64,000 bases of DNA from Alphaproteobacteria bacterium (GTDB lineage: Bacteria > Pseudomonadota > Alphaproteobacteria > CACIAM-22H2), in contig JAEULA010000109.1 in NCBI GenBank assembly GCA_016793165.1, positions 35,981 to 99,980 on the forward strand, written 5' to 3'. Made by a program: the position numbers and the translations under genes. Shown here one piece after another: positions 8,858-16,526 of this stretch (its first letter is position 1; each line of letters begins with the position of its first letter). The notes beneath the pieces are model-generated. The model made no database searches. It worked only from the letters and a program-made list of their open reading frames with translations, and was not told where the DNA came from.

Positions 8858-11432
8858 CCACGGCTCGAGCCGCTATCGCAGCAGCGAACACGGCGGCGAC
8901 GTCGGCCATCGCAGCGACGAGGGCGCCGAACCGTCCTCGAGCGGCGAGGTCGACGGCCATTCCGCCAGTTCCGGCGGCCACCGCAGGCGGTCGCGCCAGC
9001 GCCGCTATGCGATCTCCGCCGTCCCGCTGCCCGTGCCCGGCGCCGCGGGGTCGCGGCTCTTGCGCTTCGCGCTGTGGGCAGGCGGCATCGGCCTTGCCCT
9101 TCTCGTGGTCGCCGGGATCGCGCTCACGAGCACCTTCATGTGGTTCATGCGCTCGACCGCGGACACCGACGGCACCGTCCTGGTCGAGGGCCTGACCGCA
9201 CGCGTCGAGATCGTCCGCGACCGCAACGGAATCCCGCACATCTTCGCGTCGAACGCCGACGACGCCTATTTCGGCCAGGGCTACGCGCATGCGCAGGACC
9301 GGCTGTTCCAGATGGACATGATGCGGCTCCTCGCCCGTGGCCGGCTTGCCGAGCAGGCCGGCCGGCCCGCGCTGGCCAGCGACCGCTTCATGCGCGGCCT
9401 CGACCTGGTCGAGCACGCCGAGCGCAGCCTGCAGGCCATGGACGCGGCGTCGCGCGCGAGCCTCGAGGCCTATGTCCGCGGCGTGAACGCGCTGCTGCAG
9501 AACCCCGAGCTCGTGCTGCCGCCCGAGTACACGGTCACCGGCCGCCGGCCCGAGCCCTGGACCGCCATCGACTGCCTGCTCTGGGGCGAGCTGATGGCGG
9601 TGCAGCTGTCGGGCAACTGGCGCGAGGAGCTGCTGCGCTTGCGCCTCGCCAGCAAGGTGCCGATCGACGTGCTGAACGCCCTATGGCCCGATGTTCCCGC
9701 CGACGCCGCGACGACGATCCGCGAGCAGGCGCAGTCCTGGTCGATCCCGGCGCTCGAGGCGCTTACGGCGTCGCTGCCCGCGCCGCTGGGCCCGTCCCAG
9801 GCGTCGAACGGCTGGGTGGTCGCAGGCGCACGCACCGCGTCGGGCAAGCCGCTGCTCGCCAACGACCCGCACCTGCAGCTGGCCGCACCGAGCGTGTGGT
9901 ATCTCGCGCGCCTCGATGCGCCCGGTTTCCGCCGGACCGGCGCGACCGCGCCCGGCGTGCCCGGAATCGTGCTCGGCCACAACGGCAAGCTCGCCTGGGG
10001 CATGACGACCACCGGCGCGGATACCTTCGACATCTTCCTCGAGCGCCTCTCGGCCGACGATGCCGCCAGCTACGAGACGCCGACCGGCAACGCGAAGTTC
10101 GAGATGCGCGAGTACGAGATCCGGATCAAGGGCGAGGAGACCCCCTACCGCATGACCGTGCGCCGCACGCGTCACGGCGTCGTGCTGTCCGACATCGCCG
10201 GCGACGGCGCCGATGGCGCGCCGCCGGGCCATGTGCTGGTCCTGGCCGGCGCGATGTTCCTCGGACCCAACACCACCGGCGAGGCGATGCTGCGCCTCAA
10301 CGCGGCAGGCAACGTCGAGGACGCCCTCGCCGCGCTGGCGAGCTGGGTCGCGCCGGTCCAGAACGTCTTCGTCGCCGACGCCGAAGGCCGCATCGCGATC
10401 GCGGCGAGCGGTCGCGTGCCCGATCGCAAGCTCGGCGACGGCTCGGTGCCGCAGCCCGGCTGGAACGGCGACTACGACTGGAGCGGCAGCGTGCCGCCCG
10501 GGAACATGCCGCGCAGCGTCGATCCGGCATCGGGGCTGCTGATCAACGCGAACAACCGCCTGACCGGCGACGATGCCGGCGCCTTCCTTGCCCGCGACTG
10601 GGACCCGCCCTTCCGCGCGCTGCGCCTGGCCGAAGGCCTGGCTGAGGGGCAGCCCCAGGACATCCGCACCGCGCGCACCTGGCAGCTCGACCACACCTCG
10701 GTCTTCGCGCGTCAGTTCCTCGAGGCGCTCGAGGGCTGGTCCCCGGTCGAGCCCGACCTGCGCTACTACATGACCATGCTGCGCGAGTGGGACCTGTCGC
10801 TGTCGCGCAGCCGACCGGAGCCCCTCGCCTTCAACGGCTGGATGCGCACGCTGCGCATCGCGGTGCTCAAAGGACTGCTCGGCGCGGACGGCGAGGACGT
10901 CGCCCGCGGCCCGCGCGACTTCCCCCATCTCCTCCTGACCGTCGCGAAGAACGAGGGCGATGTCTGCGCGAAGATCGACTGCCGACAGGTCCTCGCCACG
11001 AGCCTGCGCGACGCGGGCGAACTGCTCACCGCGGCCCACGGCGACGACCGCCTGGGCTGGCGCTGGGGCAACACCCACGCCGCCGGCTTCGAGCATCCGT
11101 TGTGGTCCCGCATCCCCTATCTGCGCGATTGGCTGCGCTTCTCGGTCGCGACCGACGGCGACAACTACACCGTCAATCGCGGCACCGCGACGGCGCGCGA
11201 AGGCCTCGCCTACTTCCCGCACGTGCACGGCCCGAGCCTGCGCGCGATCTACGACCTGGCCGACCTCGATCGCGCGCAGTTCATGATCGCGCCCGGGCAG
11301 TCGGGGCATCCGCTGTCGGCGCACTGGGGCGACCTCGCGCCGCTCTGGGCGAACGGGCGCTACGTCACCATCGCCGGCGCACGCGACGAGGTCCGCGTCG
11401 ACGGATCGATGCTCATGCTCGCGCCGCGATGA
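8826..11432 (+). CDS. Membrane-anchored penicillin acylase family protein (Ntn hydrolase)
   Basis: The 868-residue S45-family amidase hydrolyses amide bonds (penicillins, acyl-homoserine lactones or other N-acyl compounds). The alpha part contains VRDRNGIPHIFASNADDAYFGQGYAHAQDRLFQMD (split here: VRDRNGIPHIFA, GYAHAQDRLFQMD). The beta subunit would begin at Ser327 in QASNGWVVAG, the autocatalytic cleavage point and N-terminal nucleophile. NDPHLQL, GHNGKLAWGMT and NANNRLT are further family signatures. The N-terminus is unusual: about 60 Arg/Ser/His/Gly-rich residues, then one transmembrane helix at about 82-105, so the enzyme is an anchored periplasmic form without a cleavable signal. A GTG at 9033 would remove the basic tail. 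The substrate is not predictable. Confidence 0.88.
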   Translation: MPIRRRRRSSSHGSSRYRSSEHGGDVGHRSDEGAEPSSSGEVDGHSASSGGHRRRSRQRRYAISAVPLPVPGAAGSRLLRFALWAGGIGLALLVVAGIALTSTFMWFMRSTADTDGTVLVEGLTARVEIVRDRNGIPHIFASNADDAYFGQGYAHAQDRLFQMDMMRLLARGRLAEQAGRPALASDRFMRGLDLVEHAERSLQAMDAASRASLEAYVRGVNALLQNPELVLPPEYTVTGRRPEPWTAIDCLLWGELMAVQLSGNWREELLRLRLASKVPIDVLNALWPDVPADAATTIREQAQSWSIPALEALTASLPAPLGPSQASNGWVVAGARTASGKPLLANDPHLQLAAPSVWYLARLDAPGFRRTGATAPGVPGIVLGHNGKLAWGMTTTGADTFDIFLERLSADDAASYETPTGNAKFEMREYEIRIKGEETPYRMTVRRTRHGVVLSDIAGDGADGAPPGHVLVLAGAMFLGPNTTGEAMLRLNAAGNVEDALAALASWVAPVQNVFVADAEGRIAIAASGRVPDRKLGDGSVPQPGWNGDYDWSGSVPPGNMPRSVDPASGLLINANNRLTGDDAGAFLARDWDPPFRALRLAEGLAEGQPQDIRTARTWQLDHTSVFARQFLEALEGWSPVEPDLRYYMTMLREWDLSLSRSRPEPLAFNGWMRTLRIAVLKGLLGADGEDVARGPRDFPHLLLTVAKNEGDVCAKIDCRQVLATSLRDAGELLTAAHGDDRLGWRWGNTHAAGFEHPLWSRIPYLRDWLRFSVATDGDNYTVNRGTATAREGLAYFPHVHGPSLRAIYDLADLDRAQFMIAPGQSGHPLSAHWGDLAPLWANGRYVTIAGARDEVRVDGSMLMLAPR

Positions 11433-12688
11433 CCGCGGCGGCCGTCCCGGGCATCGAGACGATCCGCGCCGCGGCCCGGACGCTCGAGCCGACCGGGCTG
11501 GTCCGCACGCCGGCGCTGGCCGCGACCCGGCTGTCGGCCGCGCTGGGCTGCGAGATCACGTTCAAGCTCGAGAACCTGCAGCGCACCGGCTCGTTCAAGG
11601 TCCGCGGCGCGGGGGTGAAGCTCGCCAGCCTCGATGCAGGGCAGCGGTCGCGCGGCGTCATCGCGATGTCCGCCGGCAATCATGCGCAGGGCGTCGCCTA
11701 TCATGCGCGGCGCCTCGGCGTTCCCGCGCTGATCGTCATGCCGCGCGGCACGCCCTTCACCAAGATCGAGCGGACCGAGGCGCTCGGCGCGCGCGTCGCG
11801 CTCGAAGGCGACAACCTGACGGAAGCCGCGGCCTATGCGCAGGCCCGCGCCGCGCGCGACGGGCTCGTCTTCGTCCATCCCTACGACGATCCCGCCGTGA
11901 TCGCGGGCCAGGGCACCGTCGCGCTCGAGTTCCTCGCCGATGCGCCCGCGCTCGACATCCTGGTCGTCCCGATCGGCGGCGGTGGGCTGATGGCCGGCTG
12001 CGCCATCGCGGCCCGCGCGCTCAATCCGGCAATCGGCCTGGTCGGCGTGCAGAGCGCGCTGTATCCGGCGATGGTCCGCGCGCTCGCCGGCGACACGACG
12101 CCGCTGCCCTCGCCGCCGACCCTGGCCGAAGGCATCGCGGTGAAGACGCCGGGCGAGCTGACGCGTCGGATCGTCGCCGACCTGGTCGACGAGATCCTGC
12201 TGGTCGACGAACGCGCGCTCGAGCACGCGGTCGACATCCTGCTGACCGAGGAGAAGCTGCTCGCCGAGGGTGCCGGCGCCGCCGGTATCGCGGCCGTGCA
12301 TGCCCATCGCGCGCGCTTCGCGGGCAAGCGCGTCGGCGTCGTCGTGTGCGGCGGCAACATCGATGCGCGGATCGTCGCATCGATCCTGATGCGCGGCCTC
12401 GCGGAGTCCGGGCGCCTGGCGCGGCTGCGGATCGAGATTCCCGACGCCCCGGGCATGCTCGCGCGCGTCGCCGCCGCGATTGCCGGCGCCGGCGGCAATA
12501 TCGTCGAGATCGTCCACCATCGGCTCTTCCACGACGTGCCGGTCGTCCGCGCCGACGTCGACGTCGTGGTCGAGACCCGCGGTGGCGAGCATCTCCAGGC
12601 GGTGAAGGCGGCCTTGCGCGAGGCCGGCCTCGGCGTGGCGGAGCTCGCCAAGGGCTCCGGCGCCGAGATCGCGGGACCGGACAGGTAA
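11429..12688 (+). CDS. ilvA: Threonine ammonia-lyase with C-terminal ACT domain
   Basis: A 419-residue fold-type II PLP enzyme that deaminates threonine to 2-oxobutanoate, the first step towards isoleucine. The PLP lysine is Lys57 in QRTGSFKVRGA, the SAGNHAQGVAYHARR loop binds substrate, and the glycine loop VPIGGGGLMAG holds the cofactor phosphate. An ACT-like regulatory domain occupies about 330-405 (LRIEIPDAPGMLARVAAAI), as in the short IlvA/TdcB-type enzymes, so allosteric control is likely. The ATG overlaps the penicillin acylase stop (ATGA), suggesting coupled translation despite unrelated roles. A second dehydratase of this fold without ACT lies at 36547. Confidence 0.9.
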   Translation: MTAAAVPGIETIRAAARTLEPTGLVRTPALAATRLSAALGCEITFKLENLQRTGSFKVRGAGVKLASLDAGQRSRGVIAMSAGNHAQGVAYHARRLGVPALIVMPRGTPFTKIERTEALGARVALEGDNLTEAAAYAQARAARDGLVFVHPYDDPAVIAGQGTVALEFLADAPALDILVVPIGGGGLMAGCAIAARALNPAIGLVGVQSALYPAMVRALAGDTTPLPSPPTLAEGIAVKTPGELTRRIVADLVDEILLVDERALEHAVDILLTEEKLLAEGAGAAGIAAVHAHRARFAGKRVGVVVCGGNIDARIVASILMRGLAESGRLARLRIEIPDAPGMLARVAAAIAGAGGNIVEIVHHRLFHDVPVVRADVDVVVETRGGEHLQAVKAALREAGLGVAELAKGSGAEIAGPDR

Positions 12689-12761
12689 ACCGGATCTTTA
12701 CCCCGCGCGCCCAGTCTCTCCGTCGTATGCCGGATTCGGCGAGCGGACGGACAAGGCGGAC

Positions 12762-13844
12762 ATGGCGGGCAAGGCCAAGGACGGCGAGAAGCCGATCCTG
12801 ATCATCAAGAAGAAGGGCGGCCATCACGACGGGCACCACGGCGGTGCCTGGAAGGTCGCCTATGCCGATTTCGTGACGGCCATGATGGCGTTCTTCCTGC
12901 TGCTCTGGCTCCTCAACGTCACCACCGAGGAGCAGCGCCTGGGCATCGCCAACTACTTCATGCCGGAATCGGTGTCGCGCTCGCAGTCGGGCGGCGGCGG
13001 CGTGCTCGGCGGCGTCACGGTCTCTCCCGGCCAGATGGAGCGTCAGGCCGGCGGCATGACGATGAGCATCCCCCGCGCGCCCGACGCCTCCGAGGCCGAG
13101 GACGCCAACGACGAGGACGGCGAAGGCAAGCCGCCGGAGCGGCACGAGCCGCAACAGGCCGGCGAGCGCGTCCTCGCGGACGGCACGAAGGACAAAGACA
13201 AGGACAAGGACAAGGACAAGGATTTCGACAAGCAGAAGGACAAGGACAAGGACAAGGACGGCGACTTCACGCAGGCCGGCGCTGCCGGCGTCGCGGGCAC
13301 GGCGCAAGGCGCGAACGACAAGCTTCTCAAGGCGCAGCTCGCGCGTCAGGAGGAGGAGTCCTTCAAGAAGGCCGAGGCCGATCTGCGCCAGGCGATCGAG
13401 GACATCCCGGAGCTCAAGCAACTGGCCGAGAACCTGATCATCGACCGCACCCCCGAAGGCCTGCGCATCCAGATCGTCGACCAGGGCCGCTACTCGATGT
13501 TCCCGCTCGGCTCTGCGCAGCCGTTGGACCACACTCGCAAGCTGATGGGACTGGTCGCCAAGGTCGTGCAGAAGCTGCCCAACCGCATTGCCGTCACCGG
13601 GCATACCGATGCCCTCCAGTTCCAGGGCAACAACCGCAACTATGGAAACTGGGAGCTGTCGACCGACCGTGCCAACTCCAGCCGCCGCGCGCTCCTCGAG
13701 GCCGGCCTGCCGCGCGAACGCATCAATCGCGTCGTCGGCAAGGCCGACCAGGAGCCGCTCTTCACCGAGAACCCGAACGACCCTCGCAACCGGCGGATCT
13801 CGATCGTGCTGCTGCGCGACAACCCGCCGACCGCGGTGAACTGA
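12762..13844 (+). CDS. motB: MotB-type flagellar stator / OmpA-domain protein
   Basis: The 360-residue inner-membrane protein is the stator subunit that anchors the flagellar motor to peptidoglycan. The single transmembrane helix carries the proton-binding Asp36 in VAYADFVTAMMAFFLLLW, the MotB hallmark. The C-terminal half (about 225-350) is an OmpA-like peptidoglycan-binding domain with AVTGHTDALQFQGNNRNYGNWELS and RRISIVLLR. The linker is odd: residues about 143-166 alternate Lys and Asp almost perfectly, encoded by a short tandem repeat. No motA or flagellar genes occur in the window, so it is a stand-alone locus. Some OmpA/MotB proteins serve non-flagellar roles, but the Asp motif supports a stator. 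Confidence 0.88.
   Translation: MAGKAKDGEKPILIIKKKGGHHDGHHGGAWKVAYADFVTAMMAFFLLLWLLNVTTEEQRLGIANYFMPESVSRSQSGGGGVLGGVTVSPGQMERQAGGMTMSIPRAPDASEAEDANDEDGEGKPPERHEPQQAGERVLADGTKDKDKDKDKDKDFDKQKDKDKDKDGDFTQAGAAGVAGTAQGANDKLLKAQLARQEEESFKKAEADLRQAIEDIPELKQLAENLIIDRTPEGLRIQIVDQGRYSMFPLGSAQPLDHTRKLMGLVAKVVQKLPNRIAVTGHTDALQFQGNNRNYGNWELSTDRANSSRRALLEAGLPRERINRVVGKADQEPLFTENPNDPRNRRISIVLLRDNPPTAVN
13188..13260 (+). repeat. Short tandem repeat encoding a Lys-Asp linker in motB
   Basis: About twelve near-identical six-base units (AAGGAC) run through this stretch, broken once by codons for Phe-Asp-Lys-Gln. They encode an alternating Lys-Asp tract in the MotB periplasmic linker. Such in-frame hexamer repeats can change length by slippage without a frameshift. 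Confidence 0.9.
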
Positions 13845-13936
13845 GCGCCCGCAACCGCCCCGGGGCCCGCTTGCCTCGGCTCCGGACGCGGGCCTAGGTT
13901 TGAGTCCAGTCCGCCGCAAACTCGAGGTCCGCCATC

Positions 13937-14449
13937 GTGTCGGGAGCATTTCCCGCGCTCGATCGACTGCTCGGCGCCGACCGCTGGTCGCCGATCGATC
14001 CCGCCCGCCTGAACGGCGTGCTGGCGCGCCGGGTGGTCGCCTATGCGATCGACTTCTGCATCATCGCGGTGAGCCTTGCTTTCGCCGCGCTGTTCTTCCT
14101 CGGCGTGAGCATCCTGACCATCGGCCTGCTGACGCCGAGCTTCGGGCTGCTGATGCTCCTTCCCGCCGCGTACCACAGCCTCACCATCGGCCTGACCGGC
14201 GCCACGCTCGGTCAACGCGCGCTCGGCCTGATCGTCGTCGACACGAGGTTGCAGCTGCCGTCTGTCCTGCAGGCGCTGGTGCAGACGCTGCTGTTCTACC
14301 TCACGGTCGGACCGACCGGCGGTCTCGTCCTGCTGCTGGTGTTCATCCTGCCGCGAGGCTGCACGCTTCACGACATCGTCGCGGGGACGCAGGTCATCCG
14401 CCGCGCCCCGTCGGGCGGCGAGATCCTGGGCGGACGGACCGCGGCATGA
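13937..14449 (+). CDS. RDD-family membrane protein
   Basis: The 170-residue inner-membrane protein starts at GTG. The RDD signature is visible: Arg and Asp in ARRVVAYAIDFCIIAVSLAF, then GATLGQRALGLIVVD, and the closing LHDIVAGTQVIRR. Three or four hydrophobic helices are expected. RDD proteins are proposed to act in transport or cation exchange, but the function is generally unknown. The stop overlaps the ATG of the bpt gene by four bases, so the two are coupled. Confidence 0.85.
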   Translation: MSGAFPALDRLLGADRWSPIDPARLNGVLARRVVAYAIDFCIIAVSLAFAALFFLGVSILTIGLLTPSFGLLMLLPAAYHSLTIGLTGATLGQRALGLIVVDTRLQLPSVLQALVQTLLFYLTVGPTGGLVLLLVFILPRGCTLHDIVAGTQVIRRAPSGGEILGGRTAA

Positions 14450-15183
14450 GCGTCCCGCCGGCCCCGGCCGCCCGGTTCTATTATTCGGCCCCCGCCCCCT
14501 GCCCCTACATCGACGGCCGCATCGAACGGCGCATCTTCGCGGACCTCTCGGGGCCGAGCGCGGCGTTCAGCTACGACCTGCTCTCCGAGGCCGGATTCCG
14601 GCGTTCGCTGGGCTTCGCCTACCGGCCCGCCTGTCCGGGCTGCAATGCCTGCGTGCCCGTCCGCATCCCCGCCCGCGAGTTCGAGTGGAGCCGTCATTGG
14701 CGCCGCGTGCTGCGCATGAATGCCGACGTGTCGATCGCCTGGGCGCCGGCCCGCGCCACCGCCGAGCAATATCAACTCTTCCAGCGCTATCAGGCGGCAC
14801 GCCACCAGGATGGCGACATGGCGCGCATGGACGCCGGCGACTTCCGAACGATGATCGAGGTCGGGGCCATCGACAGCGCGATCGCGGAGATGCGCGACGC
14901 CGAGGGCCGCCTGCTCGGCGCCTGCCTGACCGACCGGATGGCCCGGGGAGTCTCCGCCGTCTACACGTTCTTCGACCCCAACGAGGCCCGCCGCAGCCTC
15001 GGGACGCGCGCCGTGCTCTGGCTCGTCGAGCAGTCGGTGATCGAGGGCCTCGACCACGTCTATCTCGGCTACTGGATCGCCGAGAGCCGCAAGATGGCCT
15101 ACAAGGCGCGCTTCCATCCGCTCGAGGGGCTGACCCGGGACGGTTGGCAGCGCCTGGATATCGGGCGCGCAGCCAGCGGTTGA
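14446..15183 (+). CDS. bpt: Aspartate/glutamate leucyltransferase (bacterial protein transferase)
   Basis: A 245-residue cytosolic aminoacyl-tRNA-protein transferase that adds leucine to N-terminal Asp or Glu, marking proteins for ClpS/ClpAP degradation (N-end rule). The N-terminal domain has the conserved cysteines in YRPACPGCNACVPVRI. The C-terminal GNAT-like transferase domain includes CLTDRMARGVSAVYTFFDP, RSLGTRAVLWLVEQ and YLGYWIAESRKMAYKARFHP. The length matches the family (about 240-250). Eukaryotic-type Ate1 arginyltransferase is a remote homologue, but bacterial members are Bpt. It is translationally coupled to the RDD gene. Confidence 0.93.
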   Translation: MSVPPAPAARFYYSAPAPCPYIDGRIERRIFADLSGPSAAFSYDLLSEAGFRRSLGFAYRPACPGCNACVPVRIPAREFEWSRHWRRVLRMNADVSIAWAPARATAEQYQLFQRYQAARHQDGDMARMDAGDFRTMIEVGAIDSAIAEMRDAEGRLLGACLTDRMARGVSAVYTFFDPNEARRSLGTRAVLWLVEQSVIEGLDHVYLGYWIAESRKMAYKARFHPLEGLTRDGWQRLDIGRAASG

Positions 15184-15206
15184 CCATCCGCGCGGCCAGC
15201 GTTGCG

Positions 15207-15235
15207 TTGGCGGCGGTCGGCGCGCCCCATATAAT
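15207..15235 (+). promoter_or_regulatory. Probable sigma70 promoter of dctP
   Basis: TATAAT at 15230-15235 is a perfect -10 element. A four-of-six -35 match (TTGGCG) lies 17 bases upstream at 15207-15212. Transcription would start near 15242, about 105 bases before the dctP ATG. In this GC-rich context a perfect TATAAT is conspicuous. Confidence 0.65.
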
Positions 15236-15347
15236 CCCGGGACTATCGGCCCGCAGGCGCGGAGCGCCTCGGCAAGCCGGACCGTCCGCGCGGCGACATC
15301 AGCGCGCCCCGCGTGAATGCAACGAACCCCCGGGAGGTATCACTTCT

Positions 15348-16463
15348 ATGAAGCGTCGTTCCCTCTTCAAGAATGCCGGAAAGCTCGGCGTCGGCACTGT
15401 TGCGGCAGCGGCATCGACCGTTGTCGCCGCGCCGGCAATCGCGCAGTCGATGCCGGAGATCCGCTGGCGCTGCGCCTCCAGCTTCCCCAAGAGCCTCGAC
15501 ACGATCTACGGCGCGGCCGAGCAGATGGCCAAGCGCGTATCCGAGGCCACCGACGGCAAGTTCCAGATCCGCGTCTTCGCGGGCGGCGAGATCGTGCCGG
15601 CGCTGCAGGTCGTCGATGCCGTGCAGGCGAACACGGTCGAGTGCGGCCACACCGCGCCCTACTACTACGTCGGCAAGGATCCGACCTTCGCCTTCCAGAC
15701 CGCGATCCCGTTCGGCCTCAACGCGCGCCAGCAGATCGCCTGGATGTATTTCGGGGGCGGCCGCGAGCTGATGAACGACTTCCTCAAGGAGTACTCGATC
15801 CATTCGATCCCGTGCGGCAACACCGGGGCCCAGATGGGCGGCTGGTTCCGCAAGGAGATCAAGACGATCGACGACATGAAGGGCCTGAAGATGCGGATCG
15901 GCGGCTTCGCCGGCCAGGTCCTCGCCAAGGTCGGCCTCGTGCCGCAGCAGCTGGCGGCAAGCGACATCTATCCCGCGCTCGAGAAGGGCACAATCGACGC
16001 CGCCGAGTGGGTCGGCCCGTACGACGACGAGAAGCTGGGCTTCAACAAGGTCGCGCCGAACTACTACTACCCCGGCTGGTGGGAGGGCGGCCCCGAGCTC
16101 GACCTCTACATCAACACCTCGCAGTGGGAGAAGCTGCCGAAGCACTACCAGGCGATCGTCGAATCCGCCTCTGCCGAGGCGCACAACTGGATGATCGCGA
16201 AGTACGACGCGCAGAACCCGGCGGCGCTGCGGCGTCTCGTGGCCGGCGGCACGAAGCTGCAGGCGTTTCCGACGGCGGTGATGGAGGCGTGCTTCGCGGC
16301 CGCCGAAGAGCTCTACACCGAGACCTCGGCGAAGAACCCGAAGTTCAAGAAGATCTACGACGCGTGGAAGCCGTTCCGCAGCGAGCAGTTCCTGTGGGCG
16401 CAGATCGCGGACAACACCTTCGACAACTTCATGGTCCGCCAGTACCGCGCGAACAAGCTCTGA
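15348..16463 (+). CDS. dctP: TRAP transporter substrate-binding protein (DctP/TakP type)
   Basis: A 371-residue periplasmic receptor for a TRAP transporter. The ATG follows a GGGAGGT ribosome site. The leader MKRRSLFKNAGKLGVGTVAAAAS resembles a twin-arginine signal (RRSLFK), as found in related receptors. The mature part has the DctP fold: WRCASSFPKSLDTIYGAAE, MAKRVSEATDGKFQIRVF, and the ligand-binding arginine region KGLKMRIGGFAGQVLAKVG followed by EWVGPYDDEKLGF. This pattern belongs to the TakP/mannitol-chloroaromatic subfamily that binds 2-oxo acids or similar carboxylates. A strong terminator follows 23 bases after the stop. The permease genes dctM and dctQ face it on the opposite strand. 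Confidence 0.92.
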   Translation: MKRRSLFKNAGKLGVGTVAAAASTVVAAPAIAQSMPEIRWRCASSFPKSLDTIYGAAEQMAKRVSEATDGKFQIRVFAGGEIVPALQVVDAVQANTVECGHTAPYYYVGKDPTFAFQTAIPFGLNARQQIAWMYFGGGRELMNDFLKEYSIHSIPCGNTGAQMGGWFRKEIKTIDDMKGLKMRIGGFAGQVLAKVGLVPQQLAASDIYPALEKGTIDAAEWVGPYDDEKLGFNKVAPNYYYPGWWEGGPELDLYINTSQWEKLPKHYQAIVESASAEAHNWMIAKYDAQNPAALRRLVAGGTKLQAFPTAVMEACFAAAEELYTETSAKNPKFKKIYDAWKPFRSEQFLWAQIADNTFDNFMVRQYRANKL

Positions 16464-16486
16464 GCCGACGCGGTCGAGTTCGGAAG

Positions 16487-16517
16487 GGGGCCGGCGCGCA
16501 GGCGCCGGCCCCTTTTT
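16487..16517 (+). terminator. Intrinsic terminator after dctP
   Basis: A perfect 11-bp GC stem (16487-16497 with 16502-16512) and a GCAG loop are followed by TTTTT at 16513-16517. It ends the dctP transcript and lies just before the 3' end of the convergent dctM gene. Confidence 0.93.
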
Positions 16518-16526
16518 CGCGTCCGC

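Noticed and set aside
9074..10645. 523-codon plus-strand frame inside the penicillin acylase gene
   Set aside because: Out-of-frame shadow, Arg/Ala/Pro-rich, no independent start or motif.
13188..13260. Repeat array as a possible CRISPR
   Set aside because: The units are six bases, contiguous and in frame within motB; there are no spacers.
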